Shown here piece by piece: positions 46,091-54,084 of a stretch of DNA of 64,000 nucleotides. This DNA is from Sphingomonas arenae (GTDB lineage: Bacteria > Pseudomonadota > Alphaproteobacteria > Sphingomonadales > Sphingomonadaceae). The position numbers were made by a program, and so were the translations under genes. The stretch lies in assembly GCF_016924655.1 (NCBI RefSeq), contig NZ_JAFFJU010000002.1, forward strand, positions 434,001 to 498,000, read 5' to 3'. The stretch's first letter is position 1; the number at the start of each line of letters is the position of its first letter. The notes beneath the pieces are model-generated. The model saw only the letters and a list, made by a program, of their open reading frames with translations. It did not search any database and was not told the DNA's origin.

Positions 46091-47632
46091 ATGGCACGCC
46101 AGCTTGTTTCCGAATGGCCCGGCCGAGAGACCGAGATGGCTCGCCGGGTGCGCGCATTCGACTGGAGCTCGACCTCGATCGGTCCGCGGGAAAGCTGGCC
46201 CTCGGCATTGCGCACTGCGGTGGAGCTAATGCTGGCCTCGCCCCAGCCGGCCTATGTCGGCTGGGGGCCAGAGCTCATTTCCTTCTACAACGACGCTTAT
46301 GCGCCGCTGCTCGCGGGGAAGCGCCAACCCGTGCTCGGCCAGCCGTTCCGGAGTGTCTGGCCGGAGTTGATGGACCGTCTGGAGGAACCGCTTTCGCAGA
46401 CTCTAGCGGGAGAAGGCTGGGCGTTCGAAGACGAACTCTTTCATCTCCCCGCGAGAGTCGACCGGCCCCAAGGCTGGTTCAGCGGAAGCTGGATCCCGCT
46501 GCGTGACGACGAGGGCGGCGTGGCCGGCTTCCTTTCCATGTTCATCGAGACCACGGGCCGCGTGCTCGCCGAGCGGCACCTGCGTGAGAGCATCGAGCAG
46601 GTTGAACGCACGCAGTCGGCGTTGGCCGCGAACGAGGAGCGGCTGCGGCTCGCGACCGAATCCGCGCAGATCCTGGCCTGGGAGATCGACGAGGCGAGCG
46701 GACAGGTGCGCTATTCGTCGACCATCGCCCGAACCTTCGGCTTCGAACCGAGCGGCACGTTCGACCAGACGCAGCTGATCGAGTTGGTGCACCGCGAGGA
46801 TCGCGCTGCTGTCGCCGCAGGCATGAAGGCGGCAAGGGACAATTATGCCCGCTATGAAGGGGAATATCGCGCTCGAACGCCGGACGGGTGGATCTGGGTC
46901 GCCACCGTGGTGGTGCCGCATTTTGCACCTGACGGATCGGTCGAACGGTGGATTGGCATCTCGCAGGACGTCACGCGGCAGAAGCAGGCCGAGATGCGGC
47001 AGGCGACTTTGCTCGCCGAACTTCAGCACCGCGTCCGCAACATCCTGGCGATGATCCGCTCCATCGCCCGCCGCACGGGGGAGACCAGTCGCAGCGTCAG
47101 CGACTACGCCCAGCATCTGGAGGGGCGGATTAGCGCTCTGGCAAGGACCCAGGCGCTGCTCACCCGAGACCCCGGCACCGGCGTCGACCTGCGCAACATG
47201 ATCCTCGAAGAATTGCACTCGCAGGCTCCGGGACGGGAGCGGGATGCCCGCATCTCCGGACCGGATATCCGCGTCGCGCCAAAGTCGGCCGAAGTGCTGA
47301 CCCTCGCCTTGCATGAGCTCACGACCAACAGTGTGAAATATGGGGCGCTAGGGTCCGCCGAAGGCCAGCTGACCATCCGGTGGAAGCGCCGCTCTGCAGA
47401 GAGCAGCGACTGGCTTACGCTCGAGTGGGTGGAAGAGGGGCTCGAACTCGGCGACACACCCGTCCGACAGGGCTTCGGGACCGAGTTGATCACGCGCCGT
47501 GTTCCTTATGAATTGCGCGGAACAGGCGAGATGCAGTTCCACTCGACCGGTCTGGTCGCGCGCATCCGCCTGCCGTTGATCGAGGGGGAGTCGGTCCTCC
47601 AGACCTCCAGCCGGGAGGTCGAGCCCGCCTAG
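46091..47632 (+). CDS. HWE-family sensor histidine kinase with PAS domains
   Basis: 513 residues, no membrane segment, so a cytoplasmic sensor. An N-terminal PAS-like domain (about 30-165, DWSSTSIGPRESWPSALRTA at its start) is followed by a PAS_3 domain (about 185-300, with FGFEPSGTFD and the PAC piece RWIGISQDVTRQKQAEM). Then comes the HWE kinase with phospho-acceptor His in LLAELQHRVRNILAMIRSIA, N-box ALHELTTNSVKYGAL and a short C-terminal ATP lid. HWE kinases are common in sphingomonads and often feed the general stress response; no response regulator is adjacent, so it is an orphan here. Stop shares CTAG with the aldose epimerase stop. Confidence 0.92.
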   Translation: MARQLVSEWPGRETEMARRVRAFDWSSTSIGPRESWPSALRTAVELMLASPQPAYVGWGPELISFYNDAYAPLLAGKRQPVLGQPFRSVWPELMDRLEEPLSQTLAGEGWAFEDELFHLPARVDRPQGWFSGSWIPLRDDEGGVAGFLSMFIETTGRVLAERHLRESIEQVERTQSALAANEERLRLATESAQILAWEIDEASGQVRYSSTIARTFGFEPSGTFDQTQLIELVHREDRAAVAAGMKAARDNYARYEGEYRARTPDGWIWVATVVVPHFAPDGSVERWIGISQDVTRQKQAEMRQATLLAELQHRVRNILAMIRSIARRTGETSRSVSDYAQHLEGRISALARTQALLTRDPGTGVDLRNMILEELHSQAPGRERDARISGPDIRVAPKSAEVLTLALHELTTNSVKYGALGSAEGQLTIRWKRRSAESSDWLTLEWVEEGLELGDTPVRQGFGTELITRRVPYELRGTGEMQFHSTGLVARIRLPLIEGESVLQTSSREVEPA

Positions 47633-48519
47633 CGCGGCACGACGTCCAGTCGCATCGTCAGCTCGGCCTGCTGGCCAGGCTCAAGCACCTCGATCCCGAG
47701 GGTCGACCAATCCTCCTCCGGCGCGTTCAGCGCTGCATTGGCATGGCTGACGGGCTCGGCGACGAAGATTCCCCCACTTTCGGGAGAGTAGAGCTGGAAG
47801 AAGCGGGCCGCGGGTGAGGACAGGACCACGTCCGCCGGCCAGGCTGGGTCGCTCATTCGCGCCTCGCCCCCCCAGCCACCGAACCCATGATCGAGCCCTT
47901 GGCCGCAGACCTTTCGGTTCCGGAGGTCGAACCGTCCGCTGGCGGGGATCTGTTCCACGGGCAGCACGTGCTCGTCGATCGTCCAGACGGTTTGGACTTG
48001 AGTGTCCAGGCGGGTGTCCGGCCCGCAGGGAAAGTAGGGGTGCTGCCCAAGCCCGCACGGCATCGGCTCACTGCTCGTGTTGCGGCAGCGGAGCGACACA
48101 GTCAGTCCACCTTCGTCCAGCTGGAAGTGCTGGACGGCCTCGTAGGACCATGGCCATTCGCCTGCGGGATGAACGAAGCGCAGGATGGCATCGCGGTCAC
48201 CCGCCGATTCGACGCTCCAGGGAGCCAGCCACCCCTGACCGTGCAGGGGGCTGATGTCGCCCGGCATGTTGGGGCTGAGTCGCACGTCCCGACCGCGGAA
48301 AGTGAAGGCGCCTCCGCGAATTCTGTTCACATATGGGACAAGTGGGAAGCTGGCCATGTCGAGCACCCCTGGTGCGTCCGCGATGCAGGGGCGGGTGATC
48401 GGCAGCCTGGCTCCATCGCCCTGAACAAAGTGGAAGTCGCGAATAGAGCCGCCGATCGATGGACTTAGAGTCAGCTCCAGCGAACCGGCGTGAAGAACAA
48501 GCTGCTCTGCTGACACCAT
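47629..48519 (-). CDS. Aldose 1-epimerase (mutarotase)
   Basis: 296 residues from ATG 48519; an ATG at 48546 would add nine residues. Interconverts alpha and beta anomers of aldohexoses. Beta-sandwich family with PLVPYVNRIRGGAFTFRGRD, DISPLHGQGWLAPW (catalytic-type His), GLGQHPYFPCGPDT (His) and a C-terminal EDWSTLGIEVLEPGQ. No signal peptide, so cytoplasmic. Supplies the right galactose anomer for the 1-dehydrogenase encoded at 54084, which places it in the galactose pathway despite intervening genes. Confidence 0.9.
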   Translation of the reverse strand: MVSAEQLVLHAGSLELTLSPSIGGSIRDFHFVQGDGARLPITRPCIADAPGVLDMASFPLVPYVNRIRGGAFTFRGRDVRLSPNMPGDISPLHGQGWLAPWSVESAGDRDAILRFVHPAGEWPWSYEAVQHFQLDEGGLTVSLRCRNTSSEPMPCGLGQHPYFPCGPDTRLDTQVQTVWTIDEHVLPVEQIPASGRFDLRNRKVCGQGLDHGFGGWGGEARMSDPAWPADVVLSSPAARFFQLYSPESGGIFVAEPVSHANAALNAPEEDWSTLGIEVLEPGQQAELTMRLDVVPR

Positions 48520-48646
48520 AATCTGAACCCCGCGCTTCTGTTGCATTCAGGACGCGGCAAGATCGCCGCGTGCAAGGACCTTCATAAAGCGGTTGCGCCC
48601 GGAATTAGTCGAGCGCAATCACCCCGGACGGGTTGGGGAGGTCAGG

Positions 48647-48955
48647 ATGCGGTCTCGCGTCAAGGATTTCATCGAGATCAGCGATCATACGTCGCTTGAT
48701 CGACTGATTACGACATTGGTCGCCATTCGCGACAGCTTGCCGGACGATGCCGAGCCGGAACTGAAGATGCGCGGCGACGACGTCTTCGGTCGCCGTCTGT
48801 CGATCAGCTACTTTCGCGAGTTGAGCGCGCGCGAGGCGGAGCTGGAGGCGAAGTATAACGGCACCTCGCCCGATGCCGCCGAGATCGAGCGGCTCGCGAA
48901 GGAGCTCGACAAGGTCAAGTTCGAGCGAGCTCCGAAAAAGAAGCGAGCGGCCTAG
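48647..48955 (+). CDS. Conserved hypothetical protein
   Basis: 102 residues from ATG 48647 with GGGGAGG upstream. Soluble, charged; KDFIEISDHTSLDRLITTLV then ELKMRGDDVFGRRLSISYFR; ends in a Lys/Arg-rich tail (RAPKKKRAA). I recognise it as a protein seen in related sphingomonads but know no function. It divides the epimerase from the galactonate genes and faces away from them. Confidence 0.7.
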   Translation: MRSRVKDFIEISDHTSLDRLITTLVAIRDSLPDDAEPELKMRGDDVFGRRLSISYFRELSAREAELEAKYNGTSPDAAEIERLAKELDKVKFERAPKKKRAA

Positions 48956-48962
48956 CCCTTCT

Positions 48963-49090
48963 CGTCATCCCCGCGCGTTCTTTTTCATCCCGCGCGTACC
49001 TCGTCATCCCCGCGAAGGCGGGGATCCATCTCCGAGCTGTTCGTCGTTTGAAAGGGTGCGGGACGAACTCCCGACCAGGCGGGAGTGATG
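48963..49090. repeat. Intergenic repeat B, copy 2
   Basis: Two partial copies in tandem: TCATCCCCGCGCGTTC at about 48965 and the longer GTCATCCCCGCGAAGGCGGG at about 49003-49022, which continues into GGATCCATCTCC. The CCCGCGAAGGCGGG palindrome is shared with 31305-31397. A third element GACGAACTCCCGACCAGGCG at about 49062 is a diverged inverse. It fills the 157 bases between the hypothetical gene and dgoD, which converge here. Confidence 0.7.
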
Positions 49091-49112
49091 CACCCGGCTC
49101 TGCTGCGCCCAC

Positions 49113-50264
49113 TCACCACTCGGCGAAGCTGCCGTCATGCTGCCGCCAAACCGGGTTGCGCCAGCGGTGCCCTTCCCTGGCGGCGTCCCGCACGGCCGCC
49201 TCGTCGATCGTGACTCCTAGTCCAGCCTTTTGCGGGATCGGCAGGTAGCCGTCCTGCGGGGTCAGCACCTCGGGATCGGTGATGAAGTTCAAGAGGTCGT
49301 GGCCCACGTTGTAGTGGATGCCGAGGCTCATTTCCTGAATGGCCACGTTGGGCGTGCAGGCTGCCAGCTGCAGGCAGGATGCCAGGGCTAGCGGTCCCAG
49401 CGGGCAGTGCGGCGCGACCGCTACGTCATAGGCTTCTGCCATCGCGGCGATCTTGCGGCACTCCAGGATGCCGCCAGCGTGGCTGAGGTCGGGCTGGATG
49501 ATGTCCACCGCGCCCTTCTCGAAGAACGGCTTGAAGTCCCAGCGCGAGTAGAGCCGCTCGCCCAAGGCAATCGGCGTAGAGGTCAGTTCGGCGATCTGGG
49601 CGAGGCCCTCGGGGTTCTCGCTGAGCAGGGGCTCCTCGATGAAGAGCAGGCCCAAGGGCTCCAGCACCTTGGCGAGTTGCTTGGCCATGGGCCGGTGCAC
49701 GCGGCCATGGAAGTCGAGGCCGACATCCATGCCCTGCGCCTGCGCCGCCTGGACCCGTCTGACGACGTCATCGAACAGCTTGGGAGTGCCAATCCAGTCC
49801 AGCTCCGCCGTGGCATTCATCTTCACCGCGGAGAAGCCCTGGCCCTTGCGGGATGCGGCCGCGCTCTCGATCTCGTCGGGACGATCGCCGCCGATCCACG
49901 CATAGGCTCTAACGCGATCCCGGACGCGGCCACCCAGCATCTCCCAGGCCGGCAGTCCGACCGCCTTGCCCTTGAGATCCCACAAGGCCTGTTCGAAGCC
50001 GGCCAGCGCGCTCATCAGCACCGGGCCGCCCCGATAGAATCCGCCGCGATAGGCGATCTGCCAGATATCCTCGATGCGCCGCGCGTCGTGCCCCAGGAAG
50101 CGATCGCGGATCGCCTCGAATGCGCCGAGGACGGCTTCGCCATGCCCCTCCAGGCTGGCCTCGCCCCAGCCGACGGCGCCCTCCTTTGTCTCGATGCGCA
50201 CGAACACCCAGCGGGGTGGCACGAGGAAGGTCTCGATCCGGTCGATCGTCAGCTCGCCGATCAT
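49113..50264 (-). CDS. dgoD: D-galactonate dehydratase
   Basis: 383 residues from ATG 50264, which overlaps the GH1 stop (ATGA). Enolase-superfamily enzyme making 2-keto-3-deoxygalactonate from galactonate. Metal ligands and catalytic residues appear in VGLDFHGRVHRPMAKQL (Asp and His), LFIEEPLLSENPEG (Glu), PIALGERLYSRWDFKPF (Glu) and VAPHCPLGPLALASC (His). Length matches E. coli DgoD (about 382). Neighbours encode the steps before and after. Confidence 0.93.
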   Translation of the reverse strand: MIGELTIDRIETFLVPPRWVFVRIETKEGAVGWGEASLEGHGEAVLGAFEAIRDRFLGHDARRIEDIWQIAYRGGFYRGGPVLMSALAGFEQALWDLKGKAVGLPAWEMLGGRVRDRVRAYAWIGGDRPDEIESAAASRKGQGFSAVKMNATAELDWIGTPKLFDDVVRRVQAAQAQGMDVGLDFHGRVHRPMAKQLAKVLEPLGLLFIEEPLLSENPEGLAQIAELTSTPIALGERLYSRWDFKPFFEKGAVDIIQPDLSHAGGILECRKIAAMAEAYDVAVAPHCPLGPLALASCLQLAACTPNVAIQEMSLGIHYNVGHDLLNFITDPEVLTPQDGYLPIPQKAGLGVTIDEAAVRDAAREGHRWRNPVWRQHDGSFAEW

Positions 50265-51562
50265 TCCGCGGCCTCCGAGTTGGCGGCCTGCTGTGGCGGC
50301 ATGCTGAGTCCCTTGTCGATGGGTTCGGACGATCGATCGCCCCGCGGCGGCCAGCAGGCTTCGCCCGGCGGGACCACCGGCACGGCCAGGCACACCGAGG
50401 ACGCCGGCAGCACGTCGCGCCAGTCCTTGATCAGCTGCTTGTAGGCCCGCCCGACGTTGCGGATGTTCCGGTCGAGGTCATAGAGGCCGAGCGGGTTCAC
50501 GTTCCCGTTCTTCTCCCGAAGCGCAGTGTCCCAGTCGACCTGGTCGGTCAGCGAATACCAGGTGAAGCCTACCGTGGGGATGCCCACGTTGCGGAGCCGG
50601 AGCACGTTGGCCCATTCCTTCCACAGCCATTGCACTGCTTCCTGGCCGGTCGGGCCTTCGCGCAGGTTGGTCTCCGTGTGCATGATCGGGAGCCGGTAGC
50701 GGTTGTGGTACTGCCGCGTGATCTCCGAATAGCCAAACGTCTCGCCCGCCGCCTCCGTCCGCCCGTCGGCGTGTACCCGGTGCTCGTTCGTCCAATAATA
50801 ATCGTTCCCGAGGATGCAGTGCTGCTTCAGGCGGTTGTGCAGGAAGAAGTGATATTCCTCCCGCGTCATCCCGTTATCCATCAGATATTCGTACATCTCA
50901 CTGTCGACCCGCCGCCCGTAGTTGAGGTCGAGGCTGAGGAACCGTCGGGAGTTCAGAACCTCCGCTGGCCCGATCGCCGCCGGCGAGTCCGCGTGGAAGT
51001 ATTCCGAGCTTTCCGACTGGATGAAGATGGCGTCCGACCGCCGCTTCAGAATTTCGATCATCGCCAGCACGTTGCCGCGGACGAGGTGCTTCAGCGCGGT
51101 GACGAACCCGCGGTCCGTCTTCATCTGCTCGTTCCACCAGCCGTACTTCGCGGAGAAGGCCGCGCAGATGAACATCTCGTTGACCGGCGTGTACAGCTGG
51201 ATCCACGGATAACGCTCGGCGAAGGCGGAGGCGTAGCCGGCGAACAGGTCCGGGAAGTCGGGGTTCTGGAAGTTGCCGATCCAGTCCGGAACCCCGAAGT
51301 GGCACAGGTCGACGATCGGCGTGATCTCCCGCCTCCGAAGATCGTTCAGCGTAAGGTCGGCGAACTCCCAGTCGTAGCGGCCCGGCCCCAGAAACGTCCG
51401 GTGCAGCGGCGGACCGAAGCGGAGGTACTGGATGCCGATCTCCTCGACGCAGTCGAAGTCCTCCTGCCAGCGCCGATAGTGGTCGCTGGCCTCCATCTGG
51501 TCGACCCGGGTCTTGCCGTTGTGGATGGTCGGGATGCTGTTCTCAATCCCGGTGGCAAACAT
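50261..51562 (-). CDS. Glycoside hydrolase family 1-type enzyme
   Basis: 433 residues, no signal peptide, so cytoplasmic. TIM barrel with GH1 landmarks: acid/base Glu in LYTPVNEMFI and nucleophile-like Glu in IMHTETNLREG, plus TWYSLTDQVDWDTAL near the end. It diverges from standard beta-glucosidases (TFNEP and ITENG are altered), so the substrate is uncertain; a beta-galactosidic or related disaccharide fits the locus. The last 45 residues are Pro/Ala-rich and unlike the family. Overlaps dgoD by four bases, tying it to galactonate metabolism. Confidence 0.8.
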   Translation of the reverse strand: MFATGIENSIPTIHNGKTRVDQMEASDHYRRWQEDFDCVEEIGIQYLRFGPPLHRTFLGPGRYDWEFADLTLNDLRRREITPIVDLCHFGVPDWIGNFQNPDFPDLFAGYASAFAERYPWIQLYTPVNEMFICAAFSAKYGWWNEQMKTDRGFVTALKHLVRGNVLAMIEILKRRSDAIFIQSESSEYFHADSPAAIGPAEVLNSRRFLSLDLNYGRRVDSEMYEYLMDNGMTREEYHFFLHNRLKQHCILGNDYYWTNEHRVHADGRTEAAGETFGYSEITRQYHNRYRLPIMHTETNLREGPTGQEAVQWLWKEWANVLRLRNVGIPTVGFTWYSLTDQVDWDTALREKNGNVNPLGLYDLDRNIRNVGRAYKQLIKDWRDVLPASSVCLAVPVVPPGEACWPPRGDRSSEPIDKGLSMPPQQAANSEAAE

Positions 51563-51613
51563 GAAATTAGCGATGACGGCCTCCTTGGGGCTCGTGCCTG
51601 GGTGGTGAAATCG

Positions 51614-52489
51614 TCAGCCGGCGAACGGGCGGTCGGCAATGCCCTGGACGCCAGGTGACAGTAGAAAGAGCCCGCCCGCGTTCGGTTGCGTCTCGAGTTC
51701 CTTTTCGGACAAGCCGATGCTTGCCGAGGTGACGTACAGCCGATCCAGCGACGATCCTCCGAACGCGCAGCTGGTGGGACGCGCCACGGGCACCTTCACC
51801 TCGCCGATGATCTCTCCATCGGGCGACAAGCGGCGCAGGCACCAGCCGTCCCAGAAGGCGATCCACAGGCAGCCTTCCGCATCCACGGTCATCCCGTCGG
51901 GATAACCCTGCCCGTCCTCGAACCGCGCAAACTCGCGCTTGGCGAGCGGTGTTCCATCCGGCGCGACGTGGAAGACGTAGGTCACCTGCAGCGCGCTATC
52001 GTTCGCGTACATCAGCTTGCCGTCCGGGCTGAAGGCCGGGCCGTTGGTTACCCGATAGCCGTCGTCGACCCGGGCACAGGTGAGATTCGTGTGGAGCCGA
52101 TAGAAGGCGCCAGTCGCCTCCTTCTCCTCATCGTCCATCGTTCCGGCATAAAACCGCCCGTGCCGATCGACCTTGCCGTCATTGAAGCGATTGGTCTCCC
52201 GGTCCTCCTCGGGATCGAACATCAGCTCGAAATGGTCGAGCTCCGGGTGGATGTGGGCAAAGCCATGCTCCGTCCCCGCGATGAATCCGCCGCTCTCCCG
52301 CGGCGCGAGCGAGCCCACCCGCCAGGGGGCCAACCAGCTGGTCAGCTGCTCGTCCTCGCTCAGCCGGAAGATCTTCCGGCCCTTGATGTCCACCCAGTAG
52401 AGCGCGCGCTCCCGCACCACCCACACGGGCCCCTCACCCAGGATGGCGTGCACGTCGGCAACACAGCGCACTTGCGAGTCCGCGATCAT
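51614..52489 (-). CDS. SMP-30/gluconolactonase family lactonase
   Basis: 291 residues from ATG 52489; a GTG at 52519 would add ten residues. Six-bladed propeller with metal-site residues in AILGEGPVW (Glu), RFNDGKVDRHGRFYAGTMDD (Asn, Asp), NGPAFSPDGKLMYANDS and QGYPDGMTVDAEGCLWIAFW (Asp). Opens aldonolactones to aldonic acids. In this locus it probably hydrolyses galactonolactone made by the dehydrogenase at 54084. Divergent from dgoK. Confidence 0.9.
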   Translation of the reverse strand: MIADSQVRCVADVHAILGEGPVWVVRERALYWVDIKGRKIFRLSEDEQLTSWLAPWRVGSLAPRESGGFIAGTEHGFAHIHPELDHFELMFDPEEDRETNRFNDGKVDRHGRFYAGTMDDEEKEATGAFYRLHTNLTCARVDDGYRVTNGPAFSPDGKLMYANDSALQVTYVFHVAPDGTPLAKREFARFEDGQGYPDGMTVDAEGCLWIAFWDGWCLRRLSPDGEIIGEVKVPVARPTSCAFGGSSLDRLYVTSASIGLSEKELETQPNAGGLFLLSPGVQGIADRPFAG

Positions 52490-52515
52490 GGGCGCGTGGA
52501 ATAGCGACGTTCGAC

Positions 52516-52560
52516 GCACAAAAACAGCGGAGCCAGTCGCCTCCCCGCGCTTTCTTGTGC
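52516..52560. promoter_or_regulatory. Possible operator pair in the lactonase/dgoK divergent promoter
   Basis: GCACAA (52516-52521) and its inverse TTGTGC (52555-52560) flank the intergenic region between the divergent lactonase and dgoK genes. Arms are only six bases and 33 bases apart, so this could be chance. It is the only inverted pair I noticed in a region that must hold both promoters. Confidence 0.25.
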
Positions 52561-52561
52561 A

Positions 52562-53458
52562 ATGAGCGGCGGCATGTGGACTGGCAGCATCATCGCGGTG
52601 GATTGGGGTACCACCAACCGGCGGGCCTATCGGCTATCGCCGTACGGCATCTGCGAGGACGAGTTCGAGGACGACAAAGGCATCACCTCGGTCGAGCGCG
52701 GCGGCTTCCCGGTTGCAGTGGCGGAGATCCGGGCGAGGCTTGGTGACCTTCCGCTCCTGATGGCCGGAATGATCGGCTCCAACCGGGGCTGGGTCGAGGC
52801 GCCCTATGTGCCCTGCCCCGCCGGTGCCGACGCACTCGCCGCGCGTCTGGTGATGGTTGACGGGCAGCGCGCGGCGATCGTCCCCGGCCTGTCCTATCTC
52901 GCGCCGGGCCGCTCGGACGTGATGCGCGGCGAGGAGGTGCAGCTGTTCGGCGCGGTGGCCAAAGGCCTTGTCCCGCCGACCTGCCTCGTCTGTCACCCCG
53001 GGACCCACAACAAGTGGGCGACGGTCGAGGACGGGCGCATCCTGTCGTTCCGCACGGTGATGACCGGCGAGTTGTTCAACCTGCTGCGTGAAAAGAGCAT
53101 CCTGTCGGACTGGCTCCACGAGCCGGTGGCGATCGGGCCCGCTTTCCTCGACGGCGCACGACGGGGACTCGAGGGCGAAGCGCTGACGGCGGAACTCTTT
53201 TCCGTTCGCGCGGGTGTGCTCCTGGGTCAGCGGAGCAAGGACGAAGCCGCGAGCTTCACCAGCGGGCTGCTGATCGGGGCCGATATCCGCACCGGGCTCC
53301 ATGGTGAGGACGAGAAGGAGATCGTGGTGATGGGCCGCCCGGAACTGACGTCGCTGTACGCCGCTGTGCTGGGCGAGCTGGGCCGAACGGCGCGTGAGAT
53401 CGACGGCGAACGCGCATTCATCGCCGGCATCCTCCAGATCAAAGGGCAGATCGCATGA
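52562..53458 (+). CDS. dgoK: 2-dehydro-3-deoxygalactonokinase
   Basis: 298 residues (a second ATG four codons on is possible). Phosphorylates 2-keto-3-deoxygalactonate at C6 with ATP. ASKHA-type start AVDWGTTNRRAYRL, LMAGMIGSNRGWVEAPYVPC, PGTHNKWATVEDGRI and FSVRAGVLLGQ, all characteristic of DgoK. Overlaps the aldolase gene by four bases; the two act in succession. Confidence 0.95.
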   Translation: MSGGMWTGSIIAVDWGTTNRRAYRLSPYGICEDEFEDDKGITSVERGGFPVAVAEIRARLGDLPLLMAGMIGSNRGWVEAPYVPCPAGADALAARLVMVDGQRAAIVPGLSYLAPGRSDVMRGEEVQLFGAVAKGLVPPTCLVCHPGTHNKWATVEDGRILSFRTVMTGELFNLLREKSILSDWLHEPVAIGPAFLDGARRGLEGEALTAELFSVRAGVLLGQRSKDEAASFTSGLLIGADIRTGLHGEDEKEIVVMGRPELTSLYAAVLGELGRTAREIDGERAFIAGILQIKGQIA

Positions 53459-54084
53459 GCGCTGTTGAAGACTTCCGCCGCTACCTCGCCGAGTGCCCAC
53501 TGGTCGCGATCATCCGCGGAGTGACGCCCGGCGAAGTGGAGGACATCGGCGAAGCAATCCTGTCCGGCGGCATTCGCATCATCGAGGTTCCACTCAACTC
53601 GCCCGAGCCGCTGGAAAGCATTCGCCGCCTGTCGGCTCGCCTGGGCGAACGGGCCCTGGTCGGCGCGGGAACGGTGCTCAACCCGGCCCAGGTGGGTGAC
53701 GTCAGGGGCGCGGGCGGGCGGCTGATCGTCTCCCCCAACACCAACCCCGACGTGATCCGAGCGACAGCCACAGCCGGACTGGTGTCCTCCCCCGGCTATT
53801 TCACGCCGTCCGAAGGCTTCGCGGCGATCGAGGCCGGGGCGCACGCGCTGAAGCTGTTCCCCGCCGAGGGCGCTTCTCCGACCGTGGTCAAGGCTCAGAA
53901 AGCCGTCCTGCCGAGGGACATCCCGCTGCTCGTCGTGGGCGGGGTGACGCCGGACAACATGACGCCTTGGCTGGAGGCCGGTGCGACCGGCTTTGGCCTC
54001 GGGTCGGGCCTGTACAAGCCCGGCCAGTCGGCCGACGAGACCGCCGCCAAGGCCCGCGCCTACGCGGCGGGGGTGCGCCGCTGA
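53455..54084 (+). CDS. dgoA: 2-dehydro-3-deoxy-6-phosphogalactonate aldolase
   Basis: 209 residues. Class I (Schiff base) KDPG/KDPGal aldolase family, splitting KDPGal into pyruvate and glyceraldehyde-3-phosphate. Motifs: CPLVAIIRGVTPGEVEDIG, GTVLNPAQVGDVRGAGG, IVSPNTNPDVIRA, FTPSEGFAAIEAGAHALKLF with the Schiff-base Lys, then VVGGVTPDNM. Next to the DgoK gene and in a galactonate locus, so KDPGal rather than KDPG is the likely substrate. The stop shares a base with the next ATG. Confidence 0.94.
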   Translation: MSAVEDFRRYLAECPLVAIIRGVTPGEVEDIGEAILSGGIRIIEVPLNSPEPLESIRRLSARLGERALVGAGTVLNPAQVGDVRGAGGRLIVSPNTNPDVIRATATAGLVSSPGYFTPSEGFAAIEAGAHALKLFPAEGASPTVVKAQKAVLPRDIPLLVVGGVTPDNMTPWLEAGATGFGLGSGLYKPGQSADETAAKARAYAAGVRR

